Positions 21,944-33,207 of a stretch of DNA of 64,000 nucleotides are shown here, piece by piece. This stretch comes from Asterella californica (Eukaryota > Streptophyta > Marchantiopsida > Marchantiales > Aytoniaceae): positions 1,054,001 to 1,118,000 of the forward strand of contig JAYKYS010000022.1 in assembly GCA_036924285.1 (NCBI GenBank), given 5' to 3'. Under the pieces are notes generated by a model, which made no database searches, was not told the DNA's origin, and saw nothing but the letters and a program-made list of their open reading frames with translations. The position numbers were made by a program, and so were the translations under genes. Numbering within the stretch: position 1 is the stretch's first letter; every line of letters starts with the position of its first letter.

Positions 21944-24900
21944 TTAATTCACCGGCGACTTTTTAGCAAATTTCACTTTTTTGGTTGTTTTGAGACAGAA
22001 ATTATCCGACGCATTCTCTACTTCTCCTGCATTTTTAGAAAAGTTGCCGGGGCACATTACACGGGATGCCGGATCTAGGCTGGCGCTGGGACACTCCAGA
22101 CCGTTACGTCACATAGACCTGGGCAGGAAATGAGTCTCGCAGGAAGTTCGTTCCATCCTTTTTGGTGCGGCAAGAGATGCTGGTGTCCACTGTTGCACGA
22201 AAAGGAGGGAAAGGAAATCGTGATTCCGTTTGCCTCGTGATTGTTGTAGATCCACAAGAATAGTAAAATTAGTAGCCGTTCTCAGAGTTGGCCCTTGCTT
22301 ATGGTTGTTGTTGGCTCCAAGTCAAGAGAGATAACTGTTCGTTTAGCCGATATGCGATGCTGACTAAGGTGCTCGTTCTCTGGTTGGAGACAATGTACGC
22401 CATTTTGCTGACCACAACAAGACATCTAAGATCCAAGCCCATGAATCCAAAGGGAAGGCATCGAATAGAAGATTTTCTTTGTACTAAGACCGAATCGCAA
22501 GTTTAAACTGCTGTTCTAGGTGTACTATCTTCCGTGTAGTCTTCCTGAAAAGAACTACAACACCAAAACAGAAATCTTAGTCCACTTACCACGTTATGTT
22601 AAGTGCGGGGGCTTATATGTGTAAGAAGTCAAGTTGTATTTTTGAACTATTTTGTTTCGAAGGTTGCAAATCTTGGGACTCTTTCCAAGAACCTTGCTGG
22701 TTTCCTTGAATCGTGGATGACCAATGATTGCTACAGTAACTTCCTCCAAGTGATTCATGTTGTCCCACAATTCTCACAGGTGCTGTTTCGCGCGGTCGCC
22801 ACCTTCAGTACATACAACAGCGCACTGGTTTGGCTGCCACGACGAAAGTGAACCAGTGTTCTTCCCGTGATATTTATAATTTGGCAGAATGGAAGGCCAC
22901 AAATGCCCAGTGCTTTTTAAGATGCTGCTATCGAGATACACTTTGACGGTGCATTTTATGGACTTGTTCTCTGCTGACAGACAGTATACACACATTCACC
23001 GTGGAACATTCCCTTCCTTATTCCTGCTTCCACTGCTGATGAGTTCTTCTCAGTTCACTGGCAACACTGGCTGGGCTGCACGACCCATGACAACCTGCCA
23101 GTTCATACAAGGAACAAAACTAAGGGTTGGTACATTTCACTGCTTTTGAACTGGCGTTACAGAAGGCCACCATCGACGAGTGCTTTATTCAAGAGCTATG
23201 AATGTAACACTCGACTAGACTGTCAAGCACTAGAGAAAGAAGCGTCCCGATGAACATAGATGCACTCACCGGCATAGACAATCCCCCGTGTCCACCTTCG
23301 ACGTTGTCTCATTCTCACTTTGCGTCTCAATGAATTTCCGGACTATCGCATGATCGAGGGACCGGCCTGTTGGCCACACAACCGAATGCTTCCCTGACAT
23401 GCTGAGAACTTGAGAAGGATCTGAAGGAAAACTCAAAGGTCAGTGGCTTCACACATCTGCAACATAAGATTCTTTCCAAGCTAGTACCCCGCAGCTATCG
23501 CATGTGCTATTGCCTAAGTCAAAGTGAGCGATATTGAGTCTTGGGTTTGTAACCCAGTCAATGGCAAGCAAACTTACCTACAAATATTAGACTCTGTACT
23601 ATTACCTGCAGTACTAGTATAGTACATTCAAATTCAATGAAATCATAAATCGTACATACAAAATCCATTCGTGTATGCGTGTGAGAGAGTACTACAACTG
23701 GATAAAAAAGTACAAGCAGCACCATAATCCCTTGGCACCTATTCGCAGAGGCTGGAGCTTATTCATGGGTATTATAATTTTAGTACTGTATAATCAGGGA
23801 CCAGAGCATGTAACCTGTTCAAAGATCACGCATCCAGAAAATATTACTTAACCGACCGCGAACCTTTAGCTGCAAGATGATGTGTCGGAGGGTAAATACA
23901 GTACAGACATGATACTCTACTACGGACAGTATATTCTCGTGTCCGCAGGTGAAGGCGACAGGTTTCACATCGCGCTGCGCGTGATATTACCTAGGCGAGA
24001 CATGAGTACATCAGTAGAAGGTTAGAGGTTGGTAGAGTCTTGTTCTAAATGGGCGAGAGGAGATTAGGTTAGAAACCAGCCAATAAGAGAGCACTGATTT
24101 GATCTGAACGTGATGCTATGGTCTTAACCGCATAAAAGCTGATGAATTTTTTCTCCAACTAAAGGCGGTATTTCTCTGGCGGGGCGGGGCAATACTGTAA
24201 TCTTCTCGTAAGGAGCCAGATCCGCCAATAGCCCTCATTACATCAGGATGAAGGAGACAGGGAGCAAAAAGTTGATGTGAAGAGGAATGGTCAAGGCTGA
24301 CGATTTGGTCTTTGGTTCTCGTAACATGCGATTCGGTGAATTCTTACTTCCTAAATTAGAGCACTTGAAAGCAGAATGGTCGCAGGTTGCTTCGTCACGA
24401 GGTTACCTTTACGAGTGATAGCAGCATGGGAGAAGAGGCGAATGGCAAGCTTATAACTTTAGGCGTTGAGAACTTGCTAGAGAACATGCAGCGAATGAAC
24501 ACCTTCCGCGCAAAAGGGGAAGAGCTCAGCCGGGCTTAGTGCATGAAAATGAGAAAGACTATTTTGAGCTCATGAATGAGACCTCCTGATTGTGTTGTCC
24601 ATAACTTTTTCCCGGCTGTTCAAGAGAAGAGACCGCGAAGGGTATGGGAAGCCTCAAGTTACCAATCGAATGAACCTAAACATTGATCATCTGCCAGTAA
24701 CCGTGGTTTTATCACCATCCTCCTATGTATGCTGCTGCAGGAGAAATGATCCACATGAAACTTTTCAATCCCGTGGTAAGAATGAGCTCCGGGAATCTCT
24801 AATCGTCATTCTTTTTACCTTTTTTCAAAACTTTTTACTGCTAGTGGTAGTTGGGTACAAGATCTGACAATTAACCGATTGATAGATAATCGTAAATGCA

Positions 24901-26880
24901 AAATCACGTCTAGAGAGTACACTGAAACACGAAGACATGGACATTCTTACCAATCTAATCCGTTGTCGCATGGCCAGCTATGATTCCATTACCTTAGGTT
25001 AGAGAGACTGGGGCAAAGAAGACATTTATACCCAAGGTGTGTAAATGACCGACCAATCCTCAAAGTGTGTAAATGACCGACGAATCTTCAAAGAGACCAG
25101 CATAGATTTTCGGTCACCCGACCAAAACATAGTAGAACAATTACCCAACTTCTAAGCGAGAGACAGGCGTTTACAATATACCCAATTTACTAAGCGAGGG
25201 ACCGGAACATCGTAACCCTCTGGAGAGAGGACCCAGAATCAAACCATGTTCGGTAAGGTGTGTAGGGTTAGAAACACTTGCTGGTAACCCTCGAGGTATA
25301 ATCGTCTTTTTCTTCCAAGCTTGGAGACCAATAGTTTTTCTTTTTCCTGAATTTGTCCTTAGGGCATGTTCTCGCAGGGGAGCTTTCGCCTGCAGGGAGT
25401 CGGGGTTCTTACAGTAACTGGGCCACCCGTGCAGGAGGGTCCGACCCCCACGGCCATATATATGCATAGGATGGTTATTTGGCCTGGTGGTCTTCTTGCA
25501 GAACAGTCGTAAAGTCAGTTGACTCAAAATCGTAAACTGAAAAGAAGGCGAGTGTGAAATGTAAGTTTGATAAGCCGAGATTTATGGACCGTTCAGATTG
25601 GGTAAATGCTATGTTCAAGTTGAGGTCTATGGATCTTGTAATACTAGATTTGGTTGGCTACTCTTCTTTGTCTGGCTTGTAGGTCCGGTTGCTCTGAGAG
25701 CCCTTCCTTTTGGTGTTGTGTACAAACAAGCATGGCCGACTACTCTTGCAATTTGCTCGTGTGTGGGTCCAGCCGTTGGAGACTAATGGTACCCTCAGTC
25801 CCCAGCTCTTCAGCAAGCATGTGAGCTTCAAAAGTAATTCGATTCTTCTGATTCCCAAGTATGGGTTGCAACAAGCCGACTTTTCGCTTTTGCAGATTTC
25901 ACCTACTGCCAACCATCGCTTAAGCAAGCAAACCATACAACAATATCGGTGCGTACCAATCGCGTCTCTGACGATTGACTGAGCACTGGGCATCTCTTGC
26001 TAGAGAGAATATTTGCTGTCCATGTTATGGACGTCACCGGAACCAGGGAACGAACGGAGGTCTTTCTTAGACATTATAGTGTCGTGTTGTAGCCAGAATG
26101 GCAACATGGCAACATGGCAACATGACTGCCATGGCCACTACTCGTTCGTTTCCGTAGTACAGCACTCACGCGCTGAAGCGTGGTCATGTGAATGGTTCCT
26201 TCGAAGCATTTGATGTGGCACTAGCAGCTAAAGCACAAACGGCTCACCTCACCGACGGTCCCAAGTGCTGGTAGTGTCCAACCATACTCGGTACTGGTTA
26301 AGACTCCGCTGGGCTGGGGTGGTCTGGTCTGTCAAGGGGCTTATGCTCCGACGAAATCTAACCTACAAGAGTTTTCTGAAAGGGAAAGGGAATCGTAGGT
26401 ACCACTTTAGATCTCTTCGGTTGTGATTGCAATATAATTACAGACATTCTCTATCCTGCTTCCGGATGCTAATGAAGCTTGTTCAGAATCTGTAGCCATA
26501 CACACAACAAACGTGTCAAGCATACTCTATATACAGTGGGATCTTCAGCTGTTTGTCTCACGGTCAAAGGCCATGTAATGATCTTCTCCACTTTTGCTCA
26601 TGTCTGGCCTGTGAGCTAAAGTTTCTTCTTATAAAGGAGAAGATCCAAGTTGGACATATGGATGGATCCTGCCTTCTCCGCGTTTCAACCTCCACTCAGC
26701 CTCAGAGTCTCAGACCTCCTATGTGATTCTAGATGTATCGACTCTAGAGTCGTTCGAAAGCTCCCACGGCAATAAGATGCTGTAGAACGAGAAATGACCT
26801 TGTGCAGTAGAAAGATCTGCACGCACTCACGGCAGAACCAATAAATGACACCAATAGTTGTTGGTAGTATGATCATCACG
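21944..26880. other. No supported gene
   Basis: Mixed-composition DNA with short frames on both strands, none with recognisable motifs. Local features are a short tandem repeat of GTGTGTAAATGACCGAC at about 25037-25082 and a GCAACATG triplet repeat at 26101-26124. Confidence 0.4.
26101..26124. repeat. 8-bp microsatellite, three copies
   Basis: GCAACATG is repeated three times in tandem. Confidence 0.95.
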
Positions 26881-29260
26881 AGTCACGGAACAATATATAA
26901 TTTCTATCCATGTTCACTCTATTCTCTGATTTGGTTTCCTATATTTACCAAGTTATCCTATATTCCCTATTTGGTTTCGCCTTTTGGACCTGGGTACAGG
27001 AGGTGAGTTTCTCACTAAATTCAATTTTGATATCGTTAAACTCCATTTTGTACGTTGAATATAACGAACGTGGTACACATCCGCAGACTCCGTGATATGT
27101 ACCATGTTCCCATCACTGAGGAGCAATCGCCGTGAGTGAAACTCGATAGATTTTGAGTGGAAGGAACGTGGTCCGGAAATTGATGTATTAGTCCAAAGGG
27201 TATACGGAACTTGGTTTATCGGTAAGGTTAATTCCCTTTCGGTAAAACTTCATTCCCTCGCATCAAAAGATTGGGTAGCTCTTTTACACCTTTCCTCACG
27301 GTAACCATAGTTCATAAATCATTTCAGGCTGTATTCATTTCAGGCAGTATTCACCTCGCGTTTCCGCAACCCAATGCGTTTCGGGCGCTAAAGATCATTT
27401 TAGTTTTATTTATTTATTTAGTGATAGCAAGCATTGACAGATGAGAAATAACTCGACGAATTATTTCATTTGGTTGATTTTATTTTAAATTTTATTCTAT
27501 TTAAATTAGTAGACAGGAATTACGTTGAATACAGGTGAGTTCGAGACCTGCAGTTAGACTCAACAGTAGAGAAATGTTTATAGTAGGGTTATCTTCTTCA
27601 CTGTAAATGCAGATGATAGGTCCAAAATAATACATAAATATATAAATACAGCGATATCGCGTCTGAAGCATAAACCGGGTCACATAATGACCGGTCGAGA
27701 CTTTAGTTTTTCATCAGTTTATTTATGATCAAATAGTTTCATCAAGAAGAATTTGATCATAAATTTAACTGCTATCATAATTGAACTTTCCATCCGAAGA
27801 TGGAAATGGTGAATAATATGCATTCTTCTTTATGAAAGTAGAAGAAAGCATGAATGAATTGAAATGAATCGAAACATGACTACCTTGAGCATGCAACTGA
27901 AATGGCTGAAACACGGCTACCTTCTATAGCAAGTCATACACAAAGTGATGTGGCTGAAACACGACTCAAGATGTTTTCGTCACGACCACATCCCCTGGAT
28001 TTTTATAAACGCGACTGAAGATATTTTCATCACGAACAAATCCTCTGAATACTGTCGTGTGCTTATGAGAATGAGGGTATTTTTTTGGAGATTTTTCCCG
28101 TTTCAAAATAGAGAAAAAACCAACATAATTGTTTATATCAAATGATTGTTTTCTCTGCTTCACTCGCTTCTCAGTAAAATATTAACCGGTTGTAGCAAGT
28201 TGTAGAGTGTTTTGAAAACAAGCTACTGTCTATGACTTTTAACCAGTTGTTTAGTAAACTATAAATTATTTATTTTAGACCGGTTACGATTAAAGAGACG
28301 AAACCATTATTAGAACAAAAAATTTAAAACTATTTTTTCAGGGTATTAGGGGTGTCAAGCTAAAATGAAAGATTCTCTAACGGCAAGAAGAAAAATTTCC
28401 ATAGTTTATATAAGAAGAGTTTTGTCTAGAGTTGTGTTTCGCTGAGGGGGTGTTTTTGAATTGCTCTAAGCTTTTTAGTTTTTCATTCTTTGAACTTTTG
28501 ACAGTTTCAATAAATTTTTGAAGTTCTGAATTTACTTACGGCTGAAACTCACATAAGATTTGAAAAAAAAAATTAGAGACGATCGTGACGGTTTCCTGCA
28601 GGTGCCTCCGGAAATAATCGTAAAAAACATCGGCTATCTCTTGGTCGCAGCAATAACACTTGCCTGTGAGATACGAATATTTCTCAAAGGTTAGAGGTTT
28701 TACATGGCCTATTAACCAGGTGCAGAGGAAGAGCCAACTGTGATTTGCCGGGAAACAATATTTCCTGGCTTTTGTATGTATATGCACCCAAGCTCAGTTC
28801 AGTTCATGTATTACTGTGTTCTCATATTTGTAAATAGAATAATTTATTTCCACACCGAATCAGATTTCACCTTTGAGTACTCTAAGCATATTTTAATCTT
28901 TAGACTACCCCTCTAAACATTCTGAATAATGATTATTATGTAAGACAATCAATCAATCCTCTAATCATTAATTATGTGACACAATCAGTTACTCTTCAAT
29001 CCGCCGTCCGCTCTGCTTAGGTTTTGAACTCTGTTTCGGTTTTGAACTCCTGACGTGGTGCGTCTAGTCATAGACACTACTTATTGTGTTAACTTCAACA
29101 GATGTAAAATCTGAACTCTATAAAATCTCATAAGTTAGCGTACATTCATCCAGTGATTATACATGTCTATAAAAGGATATTGTTTTATTACACATCAGTG
29201 CAGTGGCTTCTGTACTGGAGATGGACAGTATAAATATACATAACAGTGGCGACAACTCCA
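26881..29260. other. AT-rich spacer; possible exon at 28590-28690
   Basis: Mostly AT-rich with no firm gene. A minus-strand stretch around 28690-28590 encodes KCYCCDQEIADVFYDYF, preceded by an acceptor-like CACAG and followed by CTGCAG. It could be an exon relic but cannot be extended. A hairpin lies at 27787-27806. Confidence 0.35.
27787..27806. repeat. Hairpin, CCATC-loop-GATGG type
   Basis: Perfect 8-bp stem TTTCCATC/GATGGAAA with loop CGAA. It is the counterpart of the hairpin at 7904-7929, with compensated stem changes. Confidence 0.6.
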
Positions 29261-29515
29261 AAATTATTGTATAAAAATAGACAGTGTGTTTATATTTACC
29301 AGTCCAACGGGAACAGAATCTATATAATCTTTTATAAAATCAAATGACTGTGTCTTGACAATAAAATCACAGGTGATAAAGGAATCAAAAACTTGAATTT
29401 TAGGTGCTATAAATTTGCTTGTCGGCTTCCTTTCCGGTTGCAGAAGTGCACTTTGGATGTATATTCGCCCGGGAAATTCTCCCCGAGCGTTGCTGAGGAG
29501 AGGAAGAATACTTAC

Positions 29516-29623
29516 CTTAGAGGAGGGTACTAGGTAGGTGAATAAAGCTGATTCCGTGACTACAACTGAACTGCGTTCGAGTTTTGTAATACTGTATGAA
29601 GGCCCTGAATCCCAATTGACCAT
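29516..29623 (-). CDS. Candidate first exon below a G-box cluster
   Basis: ATG at 29623 opens a 36-codon frame (MVNWDSGPSYSITKLERSSV, then VVVTESALFTYLVPSSK) ending at a perfect donor, AAG followed by GTAAGT. The frame continues open beyond the donor to 29264. Four CACGTG elements lie within 135 bp upstream. I do not recognise the peptide, and downstream exons could not be established. Confidence 0.3.
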
Positions 29624-29633
29624 AGCGACGAGG

Positions 29634-29757
29634 CACGTGACGAGTTTCAGCACGTGGACCTTGGCTCACGTCCTCCATTAACTAAGAATAGTGCGGACAT
29701 CTCAAGACACGTGTCCGATGTGTCCAATGAGCTGGTTCTGATAAAAGAGAACACGTG
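29634..29757. promoter_or_regulatory. Cluster of four G-boxes (CACGTG)
   Basis: Perfect CACGTG palindromes at 29634, 29651, 29708 and 29752, plus a CACGTC at 29667. In plants such clusters bind bZIP and bHLH factors (ABRE/G-box, light or abscisic acid response). Being palindromic they do not show direction; the nearest candidate start is the minus-strand ATG at 29623. Confidence 0.55.
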
Positions 29758-29802
29758 CCTCCCACTGCCTCAGAATCAGGGCGATGGCGGTGGGAGAGTT
29801 AT

Positions 29803-29956
29803 ATTCTTCGGAACAAAAAGTCCGGCCCACCGTGGTCGGACAAAAAGTCCGGCCCACCATTAAGTCCGGCCCACCGTGGTCGCTTTGAATTAAAAAAAAA
29901 AAAAAATAATTAAAAAAAAATAAAAAAAAATAAAAAAAATTCTTCGGAACAAAAAG
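29803..29956 (+). mobile_element. Poly(A)-tailed retroposed insertion with 18-bp target duplications
   Basis: ATTCTTCGGAACAAAAAG occurs at 29803-29820 and 29939-29956. The 118-bp insert holds three copies of TCCGGCCCACC and then a long A-rich tail (29890-29938) broken by single T's. The perfect duplication plus tail show target-primed reverse transcription. The head is too short to name the source. Confidence 0.8.
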
Positions 29957-30039
29957 AAAATGTGAAACTCTTAGGGCATGTGCATGACCGAACGTCCGTA
30001 CTCCTTTTGGACCCCTACTCGCGTGGTATCACCGCTTCG

Positions 30040-30310
30040 GCCTGTCCATTCTCCACCGCAGTAACCACTCAACTACTGTAGGTTTTGACCAGCCTTAGGA
30101 CCTACCTGGTTGGCTACAACTTTACAGTACCACTACGCCGGGAAAGACGGGTCTGGAAGACATTGAGGACCGTAGAACTGGGAAGTTGAGATTCCGGGGT
30201 TCAACTCCCCCGTCGGCGGGTTGGCTTGTGGCGGTCAGACAAAGTAACCCAAGTGGGTTCCCATCGGCGAAGCGGGGACTACGAGGGGTCGTAATACCGT
30301 GGTACACAGT
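30040..30310 (+). other. GC-rich block with a pol III B-box-like motif
   Basis: GGGGTTCAACTCCCCC at about 30196-30211 resembles a tRNA T-arm/B box, followed by GC-rich sequence to about 30310. No complete tRNA cloverleaf can be drawn and no target duplication is clear. It may be a SINE of another family. Confidence 0.25.
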
Positions 30311-31024
30311 AAACTGTTTAAGCGCTAAGTTCCACGGCGACTTATAGCTCTCGGTATAATCCTATAATAGCCATTAACAGTATAATCCTATAAAATCTTA
30401 TTATAGCCTTTAAAACAAATTAAGAGAAAGAAGACATTCATGACCGTGAACCTTTCACCAGCTGAGCCGCTGAGGACGTCCGTCCACGTCCGCTGCGACA
30501 AGGATCTTGGTCCAGTCCTAGCAGTTACGGTACAGAGCGGTACGATTTGCTGCGTTCCTTCCAAACACGGTTGAAGAAGAACCGCTCGTCCTGTCCATGA
30601 CGACGTTCCTTTGGGATTAGGAGCTCCGTAATGGGTAGGGCCGGAACAGTTTTCTTCTGTCTGTGCGGTGTGAGGGCGTACTTTGGCTGTATGTTGGCTG
30701 CTTTCATATCAAACGGCTTTGCGTTCGGCTTTCCGTCTATATTTGTCGGGAAACCCTTTTGGTTAAACCCCAAAGTGCCCAACCCGAGAAGAATGTGTTT
30801 GGGTGACAAGGAGTACATGTGTGCTCACTTCGGGTTTACTTGTGGGTATTGACATATCGACGGAATTCAAAATGCGATATACAAAATAAAATTTAAAATT
30901 GTAATATAGTAACGATTTAAATTTATACACCATAAATCTAATTAGGATGATTCGCTCAAACTGATTTTAACCTGATGCTATTAGATTCAAACTGAAATTA
31001 TGATCTTGCATGCATATTATTAAC

Positions 31025-31092
31025 CTCCTCTTGACGGAAGAGGTAAACATGCAAGGGTTAAAATTTATTATTTAACCTTTCCGTTGAGAAAG
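31025..31092. repeat. Three consecutive hairpins in AT-rich DNA
   Basis: CCTCTT/AAGAGG (31027-31043), GGTTAAA/TTTAACC (31056-31077) and CTTTC/GAAAG (31077-31092) follow one another. A similar order, GGTT...AACC then CTTTC/GAAAG, occurs at 54811-54846. Confidence 0.5.
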
Positions 31093-31144
31093 CTTAAGTA
31101 ATAAATTAAAGCTTTTATAAAATATTATTGGCATACGTAATCTG

Positions 31145-31405
31145 GAGATTGCGTTCGTTAGTGCTCCTTTTATGATTTATCAAGGTCATCTCGCGTTTCT
31201 AGGTTTAATTAACAATAAATGTTTATAAAATATTATAAATATTCTATAATAAAATATTCTATAAAATATTTTTAACACTTATATATTTTCTCGATAACAT
31301 CAAGTAAACAGAAGTTTCCAGAAGCTACTTTCCCCACTCGTAGTCGCGCTGCTCTATCAACCACCAGTATTATCAGTGTCCGCATTTTATGCTTGTCTCG
31401 TTTTG
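31145..31405 (+). repeat. Left copy of an old direct repeat flanking the chromovirus
   Basis: Aligns with 38585-38832 in the same orientation. Shared landmarks are TCTAGGTTTA/TCCAGGTTTA, ACTTATATATTTT, GATAACA, CAGAAGCT, TCGCGCT and GGTATTATCAG-like endings. Similarity is clearly below that of the young LTRs, so this repeat is much older than the insertion between its copies. Confidence 0.65.
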
Positions 31406-31450
31406 TCATCTCGCCAAACACCCACTTTGGTTGCATACGTACTCTAGAGA

Positions 31451-32397
31451 TGTAACGTTCTACCGCAGATCTCGGAACAGATTCCTTAATCTCTAACCAA
31501 TGAACTGCCGAACGTGAACCTCCCTAGAGACCTGTATACTTTATTTGTGTCTCCAGATCCAGTTCGTTAAACTATCCACTAATGAGCACCGAGGATTTGA
31601 TAACTGTTGAACGGGTTTCGAATAACCAACTAGTCTTTTGTAGGTCTCTGGTCAATCTTAGGTTGCTAAATACAGGTGGAACTATTCTAGACCTGGGTTG
31701 CATAAAATTTGGGCAGCGCTTCCGCTACTGGTGATCAAGTCGGAACGCCAGGACCCACAAGGAGCAACCGCCAAGACTAGGAGACCTAGTAGATGCTAGG
31801 AAGTAGGAAGGCAAAGCAATTACACCGAAATGAAGTCAACACGACACCAGATGCGCCCAACTCAGTTTTAGCACACAACTCAAGCCTACTTATCAGAATG
31901 GAGAAAGTCACGGGCTCATATACATTACATGGCATTACTTGCTGACAAGGTCACGCAGCGCTCTTGGACCGGCAATCCTTCACTACTCAGCAACTCTGCT
32001 GTGACTAAGACTTCACCCGAGAACCTACTTTCACTCTGAATGCCCTGATTTCTGTTGCTCAACAGATCAGACCCCAAGTCAGCGATCTAATCAACACCCC
32101 AAGTCTGCTCTCAAGGTCCCTCTTCAAATCTGCTCTCCAAGGAGCTTGATGTGCATCAGTTCTAGCTCTTGATTTCTGACCTCAAAGGCAATGTACACTA
32201 CACTGAAAAATACAGTCTCCTCCTTCACCACCAAGAGCTCTCTCTCCAAAACTGAAAAACTGAGAATGGCCTCCTTTAGGGTTCACGACACTCTTTTATC
32301 TAGTCTCTTGAGCCTGCCTTGTGCCATGCAGCTGCCACTTTTGATTAATCACTGCCCGAATGCCATCTGGTTTGGGGAAAAAGCAAAAGGTGTTACA
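31451..32397 (-). repeat. 3' LTR of the chromovirus
   Basis: 947 bp, TGTAAC...GTTACA ends on either strand. On the minus strand it is preceded by the G-rich GGTTGGGGCGAT (32398-32409), the likely polypurine tract. Confidence 0.95.
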
Positions 32398-32799
32398 ATC
32401 GCCCCAACCAGCAAAACGCAGTTCTTCCACTGAACTGCGGTATCTACAATACCACATTAGAAACAACACTTCCTCAAATCCAGAGGAACAGTACCCCATC
32501 CAGGGTAAGATTAAGCCCTTTCTCAAGGCTATGCTCCATTACCGAGCATCCGTTGAAGCTTTCGGGTGAGACAAAACCTTAGCTTCCAGGTGGTGAACTC
32601 GTCAGTTTCTTTTTATCCACCTCCTTACTATGATACACCATAGTAGCGTCAGCCTAAACCTGATTGACATCCGACAGTCATAAGAAGTCAGCAGACCACA
32701 ACTCCACCTTTAGACGAGCAGATTGACCAGATCTACTCGGTTCCAGTGTCCTTGAAGGGCCCTTAGGCATGACTCTTCTGACTCGATTCAATCCACCGC
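32398..32799 (-). other. Chromovirus 3' untranslated segment
   Basis: Noncoding part of the element between the chromodomain stop and the 3' LTR. It ends in a G-rich polypurine-like tract next to the LTR. Confidence 0.75.
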
Positions 32800-33207
32800 T
32801 TAGCTGGAAGAAACCACTGCAGATTGTCGTCTCACAAAATATCTACGCAGTGGTTCTTGAAACTTGTACAATGCTAGATCATCTAAGTACTCCCAAGCTT
32901 CACTTACCAATCTCGGAACTCTACCTGTCCAACGACATAGGTATTGAGTAACGGGTTCTCCAGCTCCATCTGGATTCGGTGATGCTCGATGATCTACTAT
33001 CTCAATCAACTCAAGATCATCAGCTCTTGGTAATGCTTCTAACACTGGATGCCATTTCTGATATCTTCCTGGCAACGATTCTAGTTCTTCACGGAACATT
33101 TTCAAGTTAGAAACATGAATGATGGGGTGATAGTGCTTCATACTAGCTGGAAAACGTAACTTATAGGTCACATGACCTAACTTCTTTTCGATCAGGAACG
33201 GTCCTGC
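32800..33207 (-). CDS. Chromovirus integrase C terminus and chromodomain
   Basis: Same frame as pol, continuing after the TAG at 33208. It begins with the integrase GPF-like segment (AGPFLIEKKLGHV), then KHYHPIIHVSNLK, and a chromodomain of about 50 residues (ELIEIVDHR, YLCRWTG, AWEYLDDL). In chromoviruses this module directs integration to marked chromatin. It ends at a stop at 32800. Without readthrough the copy would make an integrase lacking its targeting module. Confidence 0.88.
   Translation of the reverse strand, partial: AGPFLIEKKLGHVTYKLRFPASMKHYHPIIHVSNLKMFREELESLPGRYQKWHPVLEALPRADDLELIEIVDHRASPNPDGAGEPVTQYLCRWTGRVPRLVSEAWEYLDDLALYKFQEPLRRYFVRRQSAVVSSS

Noticed and set aside
29494..29515. 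Intron of 23 nt after the candidate exon at 29516
   Set aside because: GTAAGT and a CAG lie 23 nt apart and would give an open frame, but that is far too short for a plant intron.
30196..30211. tRNA gene
   Set aside because: A T-arm-like motif is present, but no acceptor, D or anticodon stems can be paired around it.
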